Below, piece after piece: positions 10,198-22,399 of a DNA stretch of 64,000 nt. The translations under genes were made by a program, and so were the position numbers. Below the pieces are notes generated by a model, which saw nothing but the letters and a program-made list of their open reading frames with translations, did not search any database and had not been told where the DNA came from. Source of the stretch: Nageia nagi (taxonomy: Eukaryota > Pinophyta); NCBI GenBank assembly GCA_050084985.1, contig JBITNC010000001.1:79546001-79610000 (forward strand), in the 5' to 3' direction. Positions within the stretch are counted from its first letter, which is position 1. Every line of letters begins with the position of its first letter.

Positions 10198-10815
10198 AAA
10201 AGTGGAAAACCCTTTGAGTATTGAATCCTAATGACCATATTAAAAATAAAACAAAGATGAAAAGAAAAAGGTAATTGGTAAAATGCATGAGTGATAAGGA
10301 AATGATTGGATGTAAGATATCCCTTACACACTCAACATAGATAAGATGATAAACTAGATCAATATGGAATGCATATATAAGTAAGGAAAATGATTGCTAG
10401 ATGTGTATAATAATTATATGCAGGGGTAACTTTTTTTTCTTATGAAATTATATATAAGGGATCATTACAACTTTAAGGGTGCAACATGTAAGCATTTTAA
10501 ATATGAAATCATGAAAAAATTAACACAAGGTCTCTAACTGTGAAGTCTGAAGCACCATAACTTGTAGCTTTTTTCATTCTCTTCCTATTTTTTTGTAGAC
10601 TCTAACTTTATATTCTCTTCAAGTATTTTCTTTGTATGTTACCATTAGTTTTGTATCTCATGCATTTTTAGCTTTCAAGCATCACTAGCAATCATAGTGA
10701 TCGATAATACACCTTTATCGATGCCCCAAAGTCAGCCTACTCTTTCTAGTCCTAAAACTTTGGGAAGGTAATCTTTTGTAGTATCTTGATTTACAAAGCT
10801 CCTATATGTAGATGA
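10198..10815. other. No gene seen
   Basis: AT-rich sequence between the copia LTR and the transposase relic. Nothing recognisable. Confidence 0.4.
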
Positions 10816-10819
10816 TATT

Positions 10820-12110
10820 GCTTCATTCTAAGAACATAACATGCATAGTTAACTGGTAACATGTTAAAAAATATTCAATATAATAATGATTTGAAGTTAC
10901 TATTTTTAAGGGAATGTCACCTACATTTTTTTCCATGATTGGTGACACATCCATCCTTCCTTTTATGAGGTTGTACCCATACATATGTCCTTGGTAGTGG
11001 ACCACCTACATTTGGTTGGTTCTTCCTCTGCAAGATATATAGTTGGAGAGACATAAGGATAAGTCATACAATAAAATAATACAACTATGTTTGTCACATA
11101 TAATGGATGAGTATGATAAAATACCATTATGTGCTCCAATTGAGCATATAATTTTTGATTGATAGTGTGTATGACATATTGAAAATATCTATTTTGTTTA
11201 TTACTTTACCTCAATGCCTACAACACAACAAAGAAAATAGTATATGAATTCATTAGGGAGAGTAAGGTGATACATAAAAATCACATGACCATAATAATGA
11301 TATGTAACACTACTATAACAAAATGGCTACTACTTACCTTAAAGTTAATATTATTACTTTTATTCATAAAGGCTTCCCAATATTCTACCCGTAGATGAGT
11401 TGGGATATTAGCAATTGTATCTACATCATTAATACACATATCAAAATACCTTATCAAAATTCGATGTTATTATCTTTCCATAGTTTGTACATGATCATCA
11501 TCACCTATTTCTTTGTTATATATAAAATGATAATTTTTTTCTATATCGAACTACTATCTTATTAGATGAAACATTTACAAAAGCAATCAAAAGTGAAAAT
11601 TTGTTGGCTACTAAGTTACCTTAACCACTATCCAACAATCATTTTTAAGTTCCAATGGGAATGGTTTCTAGTCTTTATAGATGATAGGGACAAGATCCCT
11701 TACCATTATCCCTAAATGAGATGAAAAACTCATGGCATTTTCTCTATTAGGTTATCTATGTTGATTGATTTTGATTTCCACTATCTCTATTACTCAAATT
11801 TATTGATAATTTTGTTGGACCTCTCATTTTTCATTTTTAAGAGTTTGAATCATGTGATGACCTAGTATCAACACCTATATTGGGCATCATCTAAATATCA
11901 TTATGTGATATATAATGATAATTACGAGTAACTAACATGAGGGGTAATTTTCTTATGTGATTTGCATACCTTTTTTGTTGGCTAAAGCATTGTCAGCCTC
12001 GCTGACCAAAACAAATCCAACATCATTGGATAAAAAATTGTTAAAAAAATGTAGACCATTCTCATAATTATATTTAGTTATATTGTAATGACCTGGATAT
12101 TTTCCAACTA
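10820..12110 (-). pseudogene. CACTA-type (Ptta/En/Spm) transposase-associated relic
   Basis: Two minus-strand blocks fit, in order, the plant family called transposase Ptta/En/Spm (Transposase_24). Near 11560-11850 the translation begins MRGPTKLSINLSNRD and later gives LSSIKTRNHSHWNLK. Near 10940-11025 it gives NVGGPLPRTYVWVQPHKRKD, followed by DG. The second block starts after a TTGCAG that could be a splice acceptor. A further block near 11960-12060 (VGFVLVSEADNALANKKG) ends at a GTATGC that could be a donor. Stops and frameshifts are frequent. These genes normally lie in CACTA transposons; no CACTA terminal repeats are seen. The call is by pattern of spaced residues only. Confidence 0.45.
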
Positions 12111-12484
12111 ACTCATCACTAAATTTTGTTATGTGAATCTAGTGTTCGAAGTTACTATAATACACCATAGTTGCTAATAAAACCATAATCAATTCTAATA
12201 TGCACAAGTCTACCAATATTAAATAAAACTATCAAATTTCAAAAACATACTCTTTATATCTGTTATTGGCTTCTTATTTATTGCAACATCCTCAATTGGA
12301 TGTTATTTATTTCATTCTCCTTTTTAAGAACAATTCCACTTTGCATATGACAAATTGGTAATTTTCAACTACAAGCACACATGAAGATTGATAAATTATA
12401 TAATATGTAACTATAATATGTATTCAATCTAGCAAGTTGTTAAATATTAAAATGATTAATTTAAATACAAAAGGACTAATTTTC
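12111..12484. other. No gene seen
   Basis: AT-rich sequence between the transposase relic and the PPR relic; no recognisable coding segment. Confidence 0.35.
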
Positions 12485-13268
12485 TTTTTTGACAAGATGC
12501 ATGATGCAAATATAATTTTACGGATTGCAATACTCATAGGATATACATAAAATGGGTTTTCTAAATAGACTCTAGCATGATACATCCTAGTTTCATGGAC
12601 TATCATGATTGCATGATATACATTAAATATGTTTCATCTTATGTTGTACTTTCAAATTACTTTATCTAATGAAACACTTGGGAACCAACCATAACAACAT
12701 AGGCTTTGTATGTATTCTAATTGCATGCAGCCATGAAGGTCTAATGGATGAGGGTTGTAAAGACTTTAATAACATGAGTAACTCTTATTGCATTATTTAT
12801 GGGATGAATCATTATACATGCATTATTGACCTTATTGGTCATGTTGGCTATCCTCAGGGGGATTTGAACTTCATTATCAAAATACCCATAAAACATGAAT
12901 TAGGTGTGTGCATGTGTCTACTTGGTGCTTGATCTTGTGGTTTTGAATACCTTGATAAACATGTCTACAAAATGTAGAATAAACCCTTATAGTATGAGGG
13001 ATTCTTATCGCATTATTTCTAATATGAATCATTATACATGCATTATTGGCCTTATTGATTATGTAGGCTATCATGAGGGAGCTTTGAACTTCATTACCAA
13101 AATACCCATTAATTGGGTGCATGGATGTGTCCACTTGGTGCTTGTAAATCAAATGTTATGGTTTTGAATGCCTTGATAGATATGTATGCAAAATATGGAA
13201 GAATACATAAGACCTAATAATTATTTGACAACATGCATGATTCAAATATAATTTCATGGTATGTAAAG
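12485..13268 (+). pseudogene. PPR protein relic with an internal 220 bp duplication
   Basis: The translation carries pieces typical of plant PLS-class PPR proteins: FDKMHDANI then WTIMIA, an open piece at 12669-12932 with FVCILIACSHEGLMDEG and HYTCIIDLIGHVGY, and a final NALIDMYAKYGRIHK then LFDNMHDSNIISW. The HYTCII block occurs twice, with ATGAATCATTATAC at 12804 and 13024, so a tandem duplication of about 220 bp has occurred. PPR proteins bind organelle RNA, but this is a fragment with stops in all frames. Gypsy-1 begins 13 bp after its last recognisable codon, probably inserted into it. Confidence 0.8.
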
Positions 13269-13280
13269 ATTGAAGTTTAT

Positions 13281-13998
13281 TGATTTGAATTGGATCATGT
13301 CAAGTTGTCTTTTCAAGAGTAGTACTCATTCCAGAGGTATATGTGCTTGGAGATAGATCTAAGACTAAAATTTCTAGCTATTTAGCATTCAATTTTAGGT
13401 TTCCAATGGTATGAAAAATGTTTATTTTAGGTCATTAACGGTGTGCACCTTGATGAGTTAGCAGGGGCATTTGAAGAGATAATGGCATTTCAGTAGATTA
13501 AGTGGTTCAAGTTCCTTGGTTGATATTTTAGAGTATTCTGAAAGTTTATTTAATGTCATATCTCATTCTTGATTCTCATGAGAGAGGATTGTAGAGTGTT
13601 GGAATTTTAGAATTGTAATAGTTTGAAAGAATACCAAGAGTCATTCTAGAATTGTTGTAGTTCTAAGATTATTTTTTTCTTAGTGTAGGAGATTGTAATA
13701 ATTGTAGTAGATTGTATTGCCATTATGTTGATGGTATTTCTTTATGCATGTAATATTGTAATATCCATAAACAATAAGAAGAGAAGGCTCCAATTCCATG
13801 CTGGATTAGCCCACATTGGGTAAACCAAGGTAAATCATTGTGTTGATCTTATTGTGTGTTTGAGATTGCTAGTTTATGATTTACATTATGCAATTATTAA
13901 ATTTATATGCAATTTGTATGATCTCATAATGGTGAATGTATTATCATTCAAATATTTAAGTGATGGTTCGAGTATGCTATAAGAATCTAGTGATTATG
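13281..13998 (+). repeat. 5' LTR of Gypsy-1
   Basis: Starts TGATTTGAATTGGATCATG and aligns along its whole length with 18189-18900, including TTTAGCATTCAATTTTAGG and GAGAGGATTGTAGAGT. The right end is at GTGATTAT, eight bases before the PBS; the terminal CA is preserved only in the 3' copy. Confidence 0.9.
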
Positions 13999-14005
13999 GA
14001 TCACG

Positions 14006-14017
14006 TGGTATCAGAGC
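14006..14017 (+). promoter_or_regulatory. PBS of Gypsy-1, initiator tRNA-Met type
   Basis: TGGTATCAGAGC follows the 5' LTR after GATCACG. It is complementary to the 3' end of initiator tRNA-Met. Confidence 0.92.
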
Positions 14018-14122
14018 TTGTGTGCGTCAAATTTGGGGCCAAAAATTTTGGTATTTTAGGTTGCCAACGATGTGTTTTGATCAAAGGATATTAAGATTGG
14101 TTGAAAGGGTAAAGCGATTGAA

Positions 14123-15150
14123 ATGGATAATGAAGAGGAGAAATAGTCTACTATTTGTACCATGATGGATGTTGATTTTGAAAGGATATTTTTGATAATG
14201 GGGAATCATTTGGCTCATTTGGCTGAGTCATTGGTTGATGGAGCAAATGCAAATATCAATCAAAGATATCATGATGTAGTTGGGAGACCTGATTCATCAT
14301 CTTCATCAAATCAAGTTCCATTCAAGGTGGAGGCCAAAGTGGACATTCTTACTTTTGGAGGAGAGGTTGATGTGGAAAAGGTGAATAATTAGTTAAAATA
14401 ATTGAAGGTTTATTTCCAAATTCATGGTGTTGTAAATGATGTTTATAAATTATTTTTTGATAGATTAAAGATGAGTGGACATGCTTTAGTTTGGTGGAAA
14501 ATCCATGTAGAAACTCTTAATCATGAACACTTATCAGAAACATATTCTTGGAATGAATTTAAGGAGTTGTTAAGAGATCAATTCTATCCATTAGGACATC
14601 ATAATAAATAATTAATGAAATAGCAATTATTTAGACAACAAAGAGGGTAAAATGTTCGAGAATACACTACGAAACTTTGGAAACAAGCTACTTTGCTTAG
14701 GGTTTCACTAAAATATTCTCAAACTATAATGAAGTACATTAGAGGTTTACATAGTTATTGCAAAAGACTATCATGTTGTTTAATCCTACTAATTTTTATC
14801 AAGTGTGTGTTCAAGCGTAATACTCAGAGGAGGATGGTAAAGTAAGGAGACAATATGATGAATCCATGAAGGCTTCTAATTCAAGGGGAGGATAAGAGAA
14901 AGGTAAATCTCAAGATAAAGGCAAAGGTAAGCAAGAAACTAAGACCACTAATATTTCAAAGAAAGAAGGAGATGGTGGACATTGTAATCATTATGATAAA
15001 GATGGTCATGTTGATGATAAATTTTGAAAATTACATCTAGAATTACATCCATATAAGCATAAGAATAAGAAGAAAACTAATGCTATGGTCTTATATGTGA
15101 TTATATTGAGGGTAGTTCAAATGTTGATGAGAGAATAAATTGTTCAACCA
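14123..15150 (+). pseudogene. Gag of Gypsy-1
   Basis: The frame is read from ATGGATAATGAAGAGG at 14123, through an open piece from 14162 with DILTFGGEVDVEKVNN, then 14402-14611 with LKVYFQIHGV, ALVWWKIHVE and WNEFKELLRDQFYPLGH, the pattern of the retrotransposon gag domain. Stops separate these pieces. Near 14980-15060 the zinc knuckle reads CNHYDKDGHVDDKF then a stop then KLHLELHP. The second and last Cys are lost, to Tyr and Phe. Capsid and RNA packaging would be its role. Confidence 0.88.
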
Positions 15151-15224
15151 TTCAAACGGTTGAAGAACCTTAAGACATTGAAGAGTAAAGTATTTAATTA
15201 TTCCACCTCAAAATCCAAATTAAG

Positions 15225-15720
15225 AAAACTAAAGTAGATTGCATTGTTGATCCAGGTTCTCAAGAAAATTTGATTTTAGGGACCATGGTAAGTAATTTGG
15301 GATTGGAAACTTTCAACCATCCAAATCCATATCCTTTAGGTTGGGCGCATGGCAATGCTAGTTTTCAAGTCACTAAACAATGTAAGTTTAAATTTGCTAT
15401 TTGTGCAAAGTACATAATGAAGTTATGGTTGATGTTGTTCTTTATACATTTGTGATGTTATTCTTAGCAACCCTTACACATGGGATAAAGATGGTATTTA
15501 TTACAAAAGATTGAACAAATTATAATTGGTGAAAGATGGAAAGATGTTTCTAATTAGTGCACATAAAAGCAGGAAAAAACTACCTTTGGTCACTGCTAAT
15601 CATGTAAAACATCTTGTGAATGCTTCTAAAAAGTTTGCTCTAATTATGATGAAAATAAGAACCTCAAGTGAGGTGAATCTCACACTATCAGTAGTGTCAA
15701 TACTAATTATAGGTCGTTAG
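15225..15720 (+). pseudogene. Aspartic protease region of Gypsy-1
   Basis: VDCIVDPGSQENLI has the D-x-G-S core at 15249-15260, followed by LGLETFNHPNPYPLGW and QVTKQCKFKFAI. Pieces at 15270-15455 and 15526-15720 continue the region in broken frames. The catalytic Asp is kept, but stops follow, for example before CDVILSNPY. Confidence 0.82.
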
Positions 15721-15879
15721 CAGCATGCAAATGAGAGAAACAGATGCAAGATTTAGTTTGAGAGTTTATTGACTTATTTGTAGAGCCATAAGGATTACCT
15801 CCTATGTGAGATATACAACATGATATTCAATTGTTACCTGATGCTTCATTGCTTAACATAACTTTGTATCGATAATCCA

Positions 15880-16560
15880 TTTTGGAGCAAGGGGAGATAA
15901 GGAGGTAGATTCAGGAGTTGGTTAATCAAGGTGTGATTAGATCAAGTATATCTCCATGTGGATCACCTATTATTTTGGTTCCCAAGAAGGATCAAACTTG
16001 GAGAATGTGCATTGACTATAAAGTACTAAACAAAATCACCATAAAAAATCCTATCCTTTACCTCAATATATGATCTTGTGGATTAGTTGCAAAGGGCAAG
16101 ATTCTTCACAAAACTGGACTTGAGGAGTGGATATCACCAAGTTAGAATCAAGGAGGAGGATATTTGGAATATAGCTTTTAAGATAAGACAAGGTCTATTT
16201 GAGTGGCTTGTTTTGTCATTTGGTTTGTGCAATGCATCAACCACTTTTATGAGGGTAATGAATGATGTGGTTCATCCATCTATTGATTTTTTGTTATTAT
16301 ATACTTGGATGATATTATTATTTATAGTTCTACTTGGGAAAAACATGTACATATTAGACAAGTATTTCAAACTTTGCATAGGGAGAAGTTGTTATTAAAA
16401 CATTCAAAATATGAGTTTGGCAAAGAGTCTTTGGTGTATTTGGGCCATGTTATTAGTCATGGACAACTTAAGATAGATCCTAGTAAAGTTAGTGCTATAG
16501 TAGATTGGCCAAAGCCATATAATGTAACTAAAGTAAGGAATTTTCTTAGGTGCTATTGAA
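15880..16560 (+). pseudogene. Reverse transcriptase of Gypsy-1, one frameshift across the active site
   Basis: Readable motifs in order are [75 protein letters not shown], then YLDDIIIYS at 16302-16328 and YLGHVISHGQLKIDP. The frame of 16087 ends as DFLLLYTWM, while YLDD is read in the next frame. A single-base insertion near 16285-16300 therefore splits the domain just before the catalytic Asp pair. The Asp pair itself is intact. Confidence 0.92.
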
Positions 16561-16599
16561 TATTTGAGAAAGTTTATTGTTGATGTTTCTCATATTGCT

Positions 16600-17115
16600 T
16601 CACCTTCACATGATGTAACCAGAAAAAGGTAAGTTTTCCAATAGGGGAAACAAAAACAAACATCTTTTGACACTTTTAAATAAAAGATTATTAGTGAACC
16701 TATGCTAGCACTTACTAATTTGCAAAAGCCATTTGAAGTGGAGATTGATGCAAGTGACTATGCCATGGGAGCCATTTTGTTACATGAAGGTAAACCAATT
16801 TGCTATTAGTCTAAAAAGTTTAGTGGGGCTATTTTGAATTATCCTACTTATGATAAGAAAATGTATGCATTGGTTCAAGCTATTAAAAAGTGGAAACATT
16901 ACTTAATGGGAAAAGAAATAATCATTCATACTGATCATCAACCATTAACGTATTTACAAACTCAATCAAAATTACAATAAACTAGACACTATAGGTTGAT
17001 AAGTTTTTTGCAATAATTTCATATAGTGATCAAGTATAAGAAAGGAACACAAAATAAGGTTGCTAACATGCTTTATAGGCCTCTTGTAACTACATATTCC
17101 TCCATTAACAATGTG
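16600..17115 (+). pseudogene. RNase H domain of Gypsy-1
   Basis: The translation gives [62 protein letters not shown] and KYKKGTQNKVANMLYRPL. These are the gypsy RNase H motifs with DASD and TDH intact. Stops fall after PICY and after QSKLQ. It follows RT directly, as expected. Confidence 0.9.
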
Positions 17116-17189
17116 CAGTACTAATTTTGGTCTATTAGCAATGTGCAAACAAGGTCTGTGAGTTCCCTCTCAATGCTAATAAGGATCAT

Positions 17190-17820
17190 GATGATTAATT
17201 TGTTATTATGGAGAGATTTATTAATATGTGTGTTTTAATTCCATTTAAAAGACTATAATAGGACAAGATGCTACAAATTTATTCTTTTCTCATGTTTGGG
17301 TTCATTTTGGATTGCCTAATTCCATTGTTTTAGATAGAGATAGTAGATTTTTGAGCATGTTTTGGACATGTTTATGGGAAAACATAGATATAAGGTTGAA
17401 GAGGAGTATTGCCTTTCACTCAAATGGATGATAAACAAGGTAGTAAATAGGACAATAGTTCAACTCTTGAGAGTTTTTGTGGTAAGCAACTGAAGTACTT
17501 GGGATGAACATCTTTAATATATCCAACATGCTACAATAGGAATTCATTCTTCATTAATAGAGTCTTTTGAGACTTTTTTGGTATTACACCTTCACCTTTA
17601 ATTATGTTTTTTGGGAAGCAAAGGTGTGAAGAAATTCACTTAGAAGAGAAAAGCAAGTGAAAATTTGTTGAAAAGATTAGGCAATTTCATTTGAAAGTCA
17701 AGACCAACTGAGACAAGCCACCAAGTACAAGATGAGACATGACAAATATATTTGACCTAAGTTTCATGTGAAGACCATGTTCATTACATCTTAGTAAGAA
17801 GGTTGCAAGGAATAGCATAG
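17190..17820 (+). pseudogene. Integrase core fragment of Gypsy-1
   Basis: Near 17270-17420 the translation gives NLFFSHVWVHFGLPNSIVLD followed by RDSRFLSMFW, the central part of a gypsy integrase with the second catalytic Asp. The zinc-binding N-terminus and first Asp are missing between about 17115 and 17195, so an internal deletion is likely. The segment expected to hold the Glu is replaced by a stop after FHSNG. To 18188 the sequence is decayed, with a purine-rich CATTGGAGGTG just before the 3' LTR as a polypurine tract. Confidence 0.8.
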
Positions 17821-18188
17821 TTGAACCATAGTATGTCTTCAAGATTATGGAGCAAGTGAGATGCTTTAGATTGAATCTACTAGATATTATGGAACATCTA
17901 TTTAGTTATGAATGTTGACATTGAAATTGTATGAGCCAATATGTTGACTAAAGATGAAGTAAGTTCAATCAGATTTTACCATCTCTTGATGACTAGCTCT
18001 AATACTATAGATGACTCAAGGAGGATTCATATTACAAGAAGGTCATTTTACATAAGGTTCATTGTACAGAGGTGAGAAGAGCTATTTGGTTGATTGAAAG
18101 TCTAATAAGCTATGATGGATAGGGCTAGAGTTGAGGAGTTGTATCCTCATCTATTCATTATGGGACCAAATGCATTCCATTGGAGGTG

Positions 18189-18900
18189 TGATTTGAATGG
18201 ATCATGTTAGTTATCTTTCAAGAGCATATCATTATAGAGGTATATATGCTTAGATATAGATAGAATATTGAAATTTGGAGCTATTTAGCATTCAATTTTA
18301 GGCTACTAATGACATGCAAAATGTTTATTTTAGGCCATTAATGATGTGCACCTTAATGAGTCAGTAGAGGCATTTGAAGAGACAATGGTATTTCAGTAGA
18401 TTGAGCAGTTTAGGTTCCTTGGTCAACATTTTAGAGTATTCTGAAGGCTTATTTAATGGCATATCTTGTTCTTGATTCTCATGAGAGAGGATTATAGAGT
18501 TTTAGAATTTTAGAATTGTAATAGTTTCAAGGAAGACCAAGAGTCATTCTAGAATTTTGTAGTTTTGAGATTATTTACTTCTTGTTGTAGGAGGTTGTAA
18601 TTATTATAGGAGATTGTATTACCATTGTGTTGATGGTATTTCTCTATATATGTAATATTATAATATCCATAGATAATAAAAAGAGAAGGCTCCAATTCCA
18701 TGTTGGATTATCCCACATTGGGTAAACCAAGGTAAATCATTATGTTGATCTTATTATGTGTTTGAGATTGCTAGTTTGTGATTTACATTATGCAATTTTT
18801 AAATTTATATGCAATTTGTATGATCTCATAATGGTGAATGTATTATAGTTCAAATATTTAAGTGAGGGTTTGAGTATGCTATAAGCATCTAGTGATTACA
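18189..18900 (+). repeat. 3' LTR of Gypsy-1
   Basis: Starts TGATTTGAATGGATCATG and ends GTGATTACA, homologous to 13281-13998. Preceded by the GGAGGTG polypurine tract. Confidence 0.9.
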
Positions 18901-20084
18901 AATTAGATATAAATAAAAAATGGGTTTTATGAAAAAGGTCCTAAAGACTTTTATTCCATAAGCATAATAATTGCTTGAAAAGATACATAAAAGAATACTT
19001 GATGGGTGCTCTTTGTTACCCCCTTGAATTACTCTCTTTTCATAGAAAATAAAAGAAAATGAATTCTAAGTGCTCTAACCCCATTGGCTTGAAATGGTAC
19101 AAGCTAAGTTCTCTATCCCCTCAACTACTCTTCCTGAAATACTAAAAAAACTTAAAATAGTACAAGTGCAACCTATGTTCTCCAATGGGATTTATTATTT
19201 TTTTGTTTTACATTGAGGGGAATTTTTTACTTACTTCCTTATGATTTAGGGTATTTGAAAATTACCCCTTAAAAATTGCCACTAAAATTCAAAAATGTAG
19301 CAATTAAAAATTACCGCACCAAAACCACCTCAAATCACTTACCTCCAAAGGCCATTTTTGGTCTAGTGGTGAATGATGACTAATGAAGATTTTTAAACTC
19401 AAGATTTATTGAGGATGACCTTTTTGATGATACATTTATTTTGGATCTTTTATTTTTGAAAATCATAATAAACCACTTGATTTGGATGGTAACTTTCATT
19501 TTGGATTAATTTATAGATTTTTATTTAATGCTACTAGTTTAAATGTATGTTATCTTAGATCAAGGAAATGAAAATGCTTTGAAACCATGTTTGAACATAA
19601 AAATACATCAATTTTTATGTTAGTCTAACAAAATATAATTTGAATTGAGAACCTAAATATTGAACTTATGATTAACCCTTGAGCAAATCTTGGATAGAAA
19701 ATATAAAACTAGACTAGACATGGCTTTATCTAATCAAGCACAAAAGGGATTGAGGTGTATGATATTTTTTGAATACTTTTTTCCTCCTCTTTATATATAG
19801 TTTACACATTATAGGATCAATTTTGATAGTTATCCATGAAAATATTTTGGCCTAATCCAATTAACTTTAGTAGCATTGACTTTGTTATCTTCTTTCTTTG
19901 TATATGATCTTTTTACATTATCTTTTGTAGTATTTACATATTTTAATTAATTTGATATTAACATGCTTTTAAAAAAATCAAATTATATGTTTAATCCATA
20001 AAAAGATCATACATATGATCATATGCAACATACTTTAAACCAAGTACAATATTCTTGAATAATTATAAGAACATACACAATTAC
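18901..20084. other. No gene seen
   Basis: AT-rich sequence between Gypsy-1 and the 3' LTR of Copia-2. I see no coding similarity and no clear repeat. Confidence 0.4.
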
Positions 20085-20557
20085 AAGAATATGTAGCAAA
20101 TCAAATTGGCCTTGGCCTTTCTTATATTCTAAATTTTGTTTACAATTCAAAAGAGTCTCAGTAAAATATTCAATCAAGCTCTTTAGAGCTCACATACAAC
20201 AAAACTACAAAGATATTATGAGAACAACGTAAAAAATTAGCTTAAGTACACAACACCAAACTAAACAAAGCAAGCCCTAACCCTATCTCATCTCATCCTT
20301 TAGATATACATCAACAATAGTTATTACATCCACTAAATAAGAAGAAAACTACTAAAAATATCTTGGGAAATATGTCTCTGTATTTTGGCCATAACTTTTA
20401 ACTCAGGTGTCTGTTTGAGCCCATTTAATTTTTAGATTGTGTAGAATTTGAGCTCTACAATTTTTGTACATCTTACTAAAGTAAAATGTTATCAAAGGCT
20501 AAAAATATAATCTTATAGCCTAAAATTTCATTTTAATATTAGGCCATATTTCCAACA
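20085..20557 (-). repeat. 3' LTR of Copia-2
   Basis: In minus orientation it begins TGTTGGAAATATGGCC at 20557, right after a GTAAGGGAGAGAA polypurine tract (about 20558-20572). The left end is approximate, since no second complete LTR is available to define it. Confidence 0.65.
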
Positions 20558-20572
20558 TTCTCTCCCTTACTA

Positions 20573-22070
20573 GTAAGGGGACCCACAATTAGGTCCCTTA
20601 GCAGTAAATATTGAGTCCTTGTTACTCTCTTGTGAAGAGGTCTGCTAATTGATCTTGTGTGGATCAATAACTCAATTTCACTTGTTGTTTCTCCACTATG
20701 TCCCAAATGAAGTGATACTTGATGTCAAAATGATTGGACCTGGAATGGTGGATAGGATTATGTGCTAATTTGATGTAGTTTGGTTGTTAGAAAATAAAGT
20801 AGTAGAAGTCCCTTCTCCAATATCTACTAGCACTTTTCTAAGTCACAAAGCTTATGCACTTGCTGATGTTAGTGCAATAAATTCAACTTATATAGAAGAT
20901 AATGCAATTATGGCCTTATTCTTGGAGCTCCATGTAAACAATCCTGATCCTAAAGAGAAGCATTTTCTACTCATGATCTTTTTTCATCTATGTTACTTCC
21001 CCAATCACTATTATGAAAACCCACTAGCTTCAATTGCTTTGTATGGTTGTAGTGAATTCCATAATCAATAGTGCCTCTCACATATCTTATATCCTCTTTA
21101 CCACCTTCAGGTGCAATTATGATGGATTTGTCATGTACCTAAATATTAAGAAATAACAAAATAAATATTTGGCCTAGTGTTACACTAAAACATCAAGCTA
21201 CCCATTATACTTTTGTACTTCATTTTATTTGCTTTCTTTGCTCCATCATATAAACTCAACACTTCTTTAATGCTATTGGAGTTGCTATAGATTTGCTTTC
21301 ATGCAACCTAAATCTTTTCAACATATCTCTAAATATTTTGATTGACACACAAATATTTCACTACTATATTGATGTACGTCCATTGCTAGGAAAAACTCAT
21401 TAAGCCTAAGTCACTCATATCAAATTCTTTCTTCATTTCCTACTTAAATGTATCAATCAAATATGAACTACTTCCCATACAAAGTATATCATCAACATAA
21501 AGAAAAATAATCAAAATATTGTTACGTTACCTCTTGTAATATAGAGTAGGTTCACTTTTTCTTTGCTTAAAACCACACTGTAGGAAGTAATCATGTATTA
21601 TGGATTAACAGGATCTTGAGGCATGCTTAAGCCCATATAGAGGTTTCCTTAACCTATAGACTTTATCTTCTTTTATTGGGATAACAAATCCCTATGGTTG
21701 TTTCATGTAAACCTCCTCATTTAAATAGCCATTCAGAAAGGCACTTTTAACATCAATATGATGGACTTTCCACTACTTATGTGTTTCCAATGATACTAAC
21801 ATCTAAACTATCTCCTACCTTGCCATTGGAGAAAAGGTATCCTTATATTCCAACCCATATTTATGAGTGAAGCCTTTTGCAACTAGTTGTGATTTATACC
21901 TCTCAATTGATCCATTATTGTTCTTCTTTATTTTCTATACCCATTTACAACCTACAACCTTCCTATCCTTGGGAAAATCCACCACTCCCAAGTACTATTC
22001 TTCTCAATGCTATCCATCTCTTCTTCCATTGCGTTCAACCAAAATTTTTTAGTACATGCTTTTTCAAATT
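20573..22070 (-). pseudogene. RT and RNase H of Copia-2, YVDD kept
   Basis: Minus-strand reading from about 22060 downward shows the N-terminal RT in broken pieces (21952-22242 with FEKACTKKFWLNAMEEEMDS) and HIDVKSAFLNGYLNEEVYMK near 21700-21760. LIIFLYVDDILC has the catalytic YVDD intact at 21488-21499. RNase H follows, with LTSASA then ALWLRKVL near 20830-20900, HFDIKYHFIWDIVEK near 20690-20740 and TQDQLADLFTRE near 20630. Frequent stops make it inactive. Plus-strand open frames here are shadows. Confidence 0.88.
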
Positions 22071-22399
22071 TTGAAGGCTCTATAGCATATACATTAAGTT
22101 TTGAAACATTATTAACTATAGAAATCAATGCATAATTGATAACATCACCTTTTACCTCACCACTATCATCATCTCCATACATGTGTAACTCCTCTAACCT
22201 CTCAATCATAAAGTTCAACTTTGTAGTTGCATTTCTTATCAATCTCTTACTAAATTTTTTATCAAATTAGATCTTTATGGTGGTCCTTTAATAATCTTTT
22301 TCCTTTACCTTTTGCTAGTGGTGATGGTAGAGACTCATGAGTACTACTTTTTGGACTTGTAGAAGAGCTTGAAGAGGATGTACTCCCCCTTTGTACTTG

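Larger units (their letters stand above)
13281..18900 (+). mobile_element. Full-length Ty3-gypsy element (Gypsy-1)
   Basis: Two LTRs of about 715 bp flank PBS, gag, protease, RT, RNase H and a partial integrase, all on the plus strand in the gypsy order (integrase last). The LTRs differ visibly: by eye about six mismatches over some 125 bp near their right ends. The element is therefore not recent. Every gene is broken. No 5 bp target duplication is visible (TTTAT on the left, AATTA on the right), so one flank may have been rearranged. Confidence 0.9.

Noticed and set aside
14006-14017. tRNA gene fragment
   Set aside because: The 12 bp match to initiator tRNA-Met is the PBS directly after a 5' LTR; no tRNA body is present. 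The same applies to 9578-9590 and 58179-58190.
20784-21071. Plus-strand frame of 95 codons
   Set aside because: Antisense to the RNase H of Copia-2.
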